Assembly: GCA_030693515.1 (NCBI GenBank)
Contig: JAUYAK010000111.1
Coordinates: 1-42,807, forward strand
Reading direction: 5' to 3'
Length of the DNA stretch: 42,807 nt
Source of the DNA: Opitutaceae bacterium
Lineage (GTDB): Bacteria > Verrucomicrobiota > Verrucomicrobiia > Opitutales > Opitutaceae
In this document: piece by piece, positions 42,699 through 42,807 of the stretch
Layout: the number at the start of each line of letters is the position of its first letter
Position numbering within the stretch: position 1 is the stretch's first letter
The notes under the pieces: model-generated
Databases searched by the model: none
What the model saw: the letters and a program-made list of their open reading frames with translations, nothing else
Told to the model about the DNA's origin: nothing
Made by a program: the position numbers and the translations under genes

Positions 42699-42767
42699 GG
42701 CGGGTCTGTGACCCGCCCACCGTGGGAACACCCCGCGTGCAAAAGGGCGGGTCACAGAACCGCCCTA
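42696..42767. repeat. Palindromic repeat overlapping the xylF stop codon
   Basis: TAGGGCGGGTCTGTGACC followed by CGCCC at the left pairs with GGGCGGGTCACAGAACC followed by GCCCTA at the right (23-base arms, one mismatch, 26-base spacer). Each arm is itself a small palindrome. It fills the gap between xylF and the next gene and may fold in the message, protecting the upstream part or lowering downstream expression. Confidence 0.8.
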
Positions 42768-42773
42768 GTTCAG

Positions 42774-42807
42774 ATGCCCACTCCGCTCCTCGAAGCCCAC
42801 GGCCTGA
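42774..42807 (+). CDS. Start of the probable sugar ABC transporter ATP-binding gene
   Basis: Only eleven codons (MPTPLLEAHGL) are visible before the window ends. The position right after xylF and the start pattern of sugar-transporter ATPases (XylG-type, short leader, LLEA-HGL) suggest the ATP-binding subunit. Too little sequence remains for a firm call. Confidence 0.5.
   Translation, partial: MPTPLLEAHGL

Noticed and set aside
41262-42755. 497-codon minus-strand frame opposite xylF
   Set aside because: XylF on the plus strand shows complete family motifs and a signal peptide; the reverse frame shows none.
1-42807. tRNA genes and CRISPR arrays
   Set aside because: No T-loop-type GGTTCGAATCC or similar with a matching acceptor stem, and no regularly spaced direct repeats were seen. 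The GGGGTTCGATC near 37080 belongs to rnpB.

Overview
This high-GC window looks like the chromosome of an Opitutaceae-type verrucomicrobium. The inference rests on a VPDSG-CTERM-like sorting tail, several prepilin operons with a PilMNOPQ-like machine, an IgG-like repeat protein with the tandem C-terminal module common in that family, and dispersed palindromic repeats. No 16S gene is present, so the taxonomic call is inferred. Most genes are on the minus strand and many overlap by 4 bases.

Region 1-3440 (minus): the start of an unknown gene, a YjbQ-family protein, an ECF sigma factor with a probable membrane anti-sigma partner, and a long-chain polyprenyl diphosphate synthase. Region 3441-11515 (minus): a tightly packed pilM-N-O-P-Q-like operon ending in a secretin, followed by a very large exported Ig-repeat protein. 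Region 11735-18295 (minus): a 33-residue bS22/COX24-type basic ribosomal protein, an AddAB-type helicase-nuclease pair, and ribosomal protein S20.

Region 18536-23303 (plus): a NarL-type histidine kinase and response regulator translationally coupled to a trio of a prepilin, a second prepilin and a PilX-like protein. Region 23332-27851 holds a VPDSG-CTERM protein (minus), an intact IS5-group insertion sequence with a CTAA target duplication, a palindromic repeat, and a PKD-containing metzincin protease (minus). Region 28232-30735 (plus) is a second, paralogous prepilin trio. Region 30736-31359 has no gene and is filled with nested palindromic repeats. Region 31360-35655 (minus) is a third prepilin operon with two prepilins and a 953-residue PilX-like protein.

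Region 35791-41632 (minus): a DUF3500 protein, RNase P RNA, a creB-creC-creD signalling operon in which CreD is strongly shortened, purN, and an RfaE2-type nucleotidyltransferase. Region 41694-42807 (plus): a xylose-type periplasmic binding protein and the first codons of its probable ABC ATPase, separated by a palindromic repeat that supplies the stop codon.

The main theme is type IV pilus/type II secretion-like machinery: assembly platform and secretin genes, seven prepilin or PilX-like genes beyond the core in addition to one further prepilin (eight in all, in three operons), and exported proteins beside them. No assembly ATPase, PilC or prepilin peptidase gene is in this window. I see no tRNA, CRISPR array, or phage.
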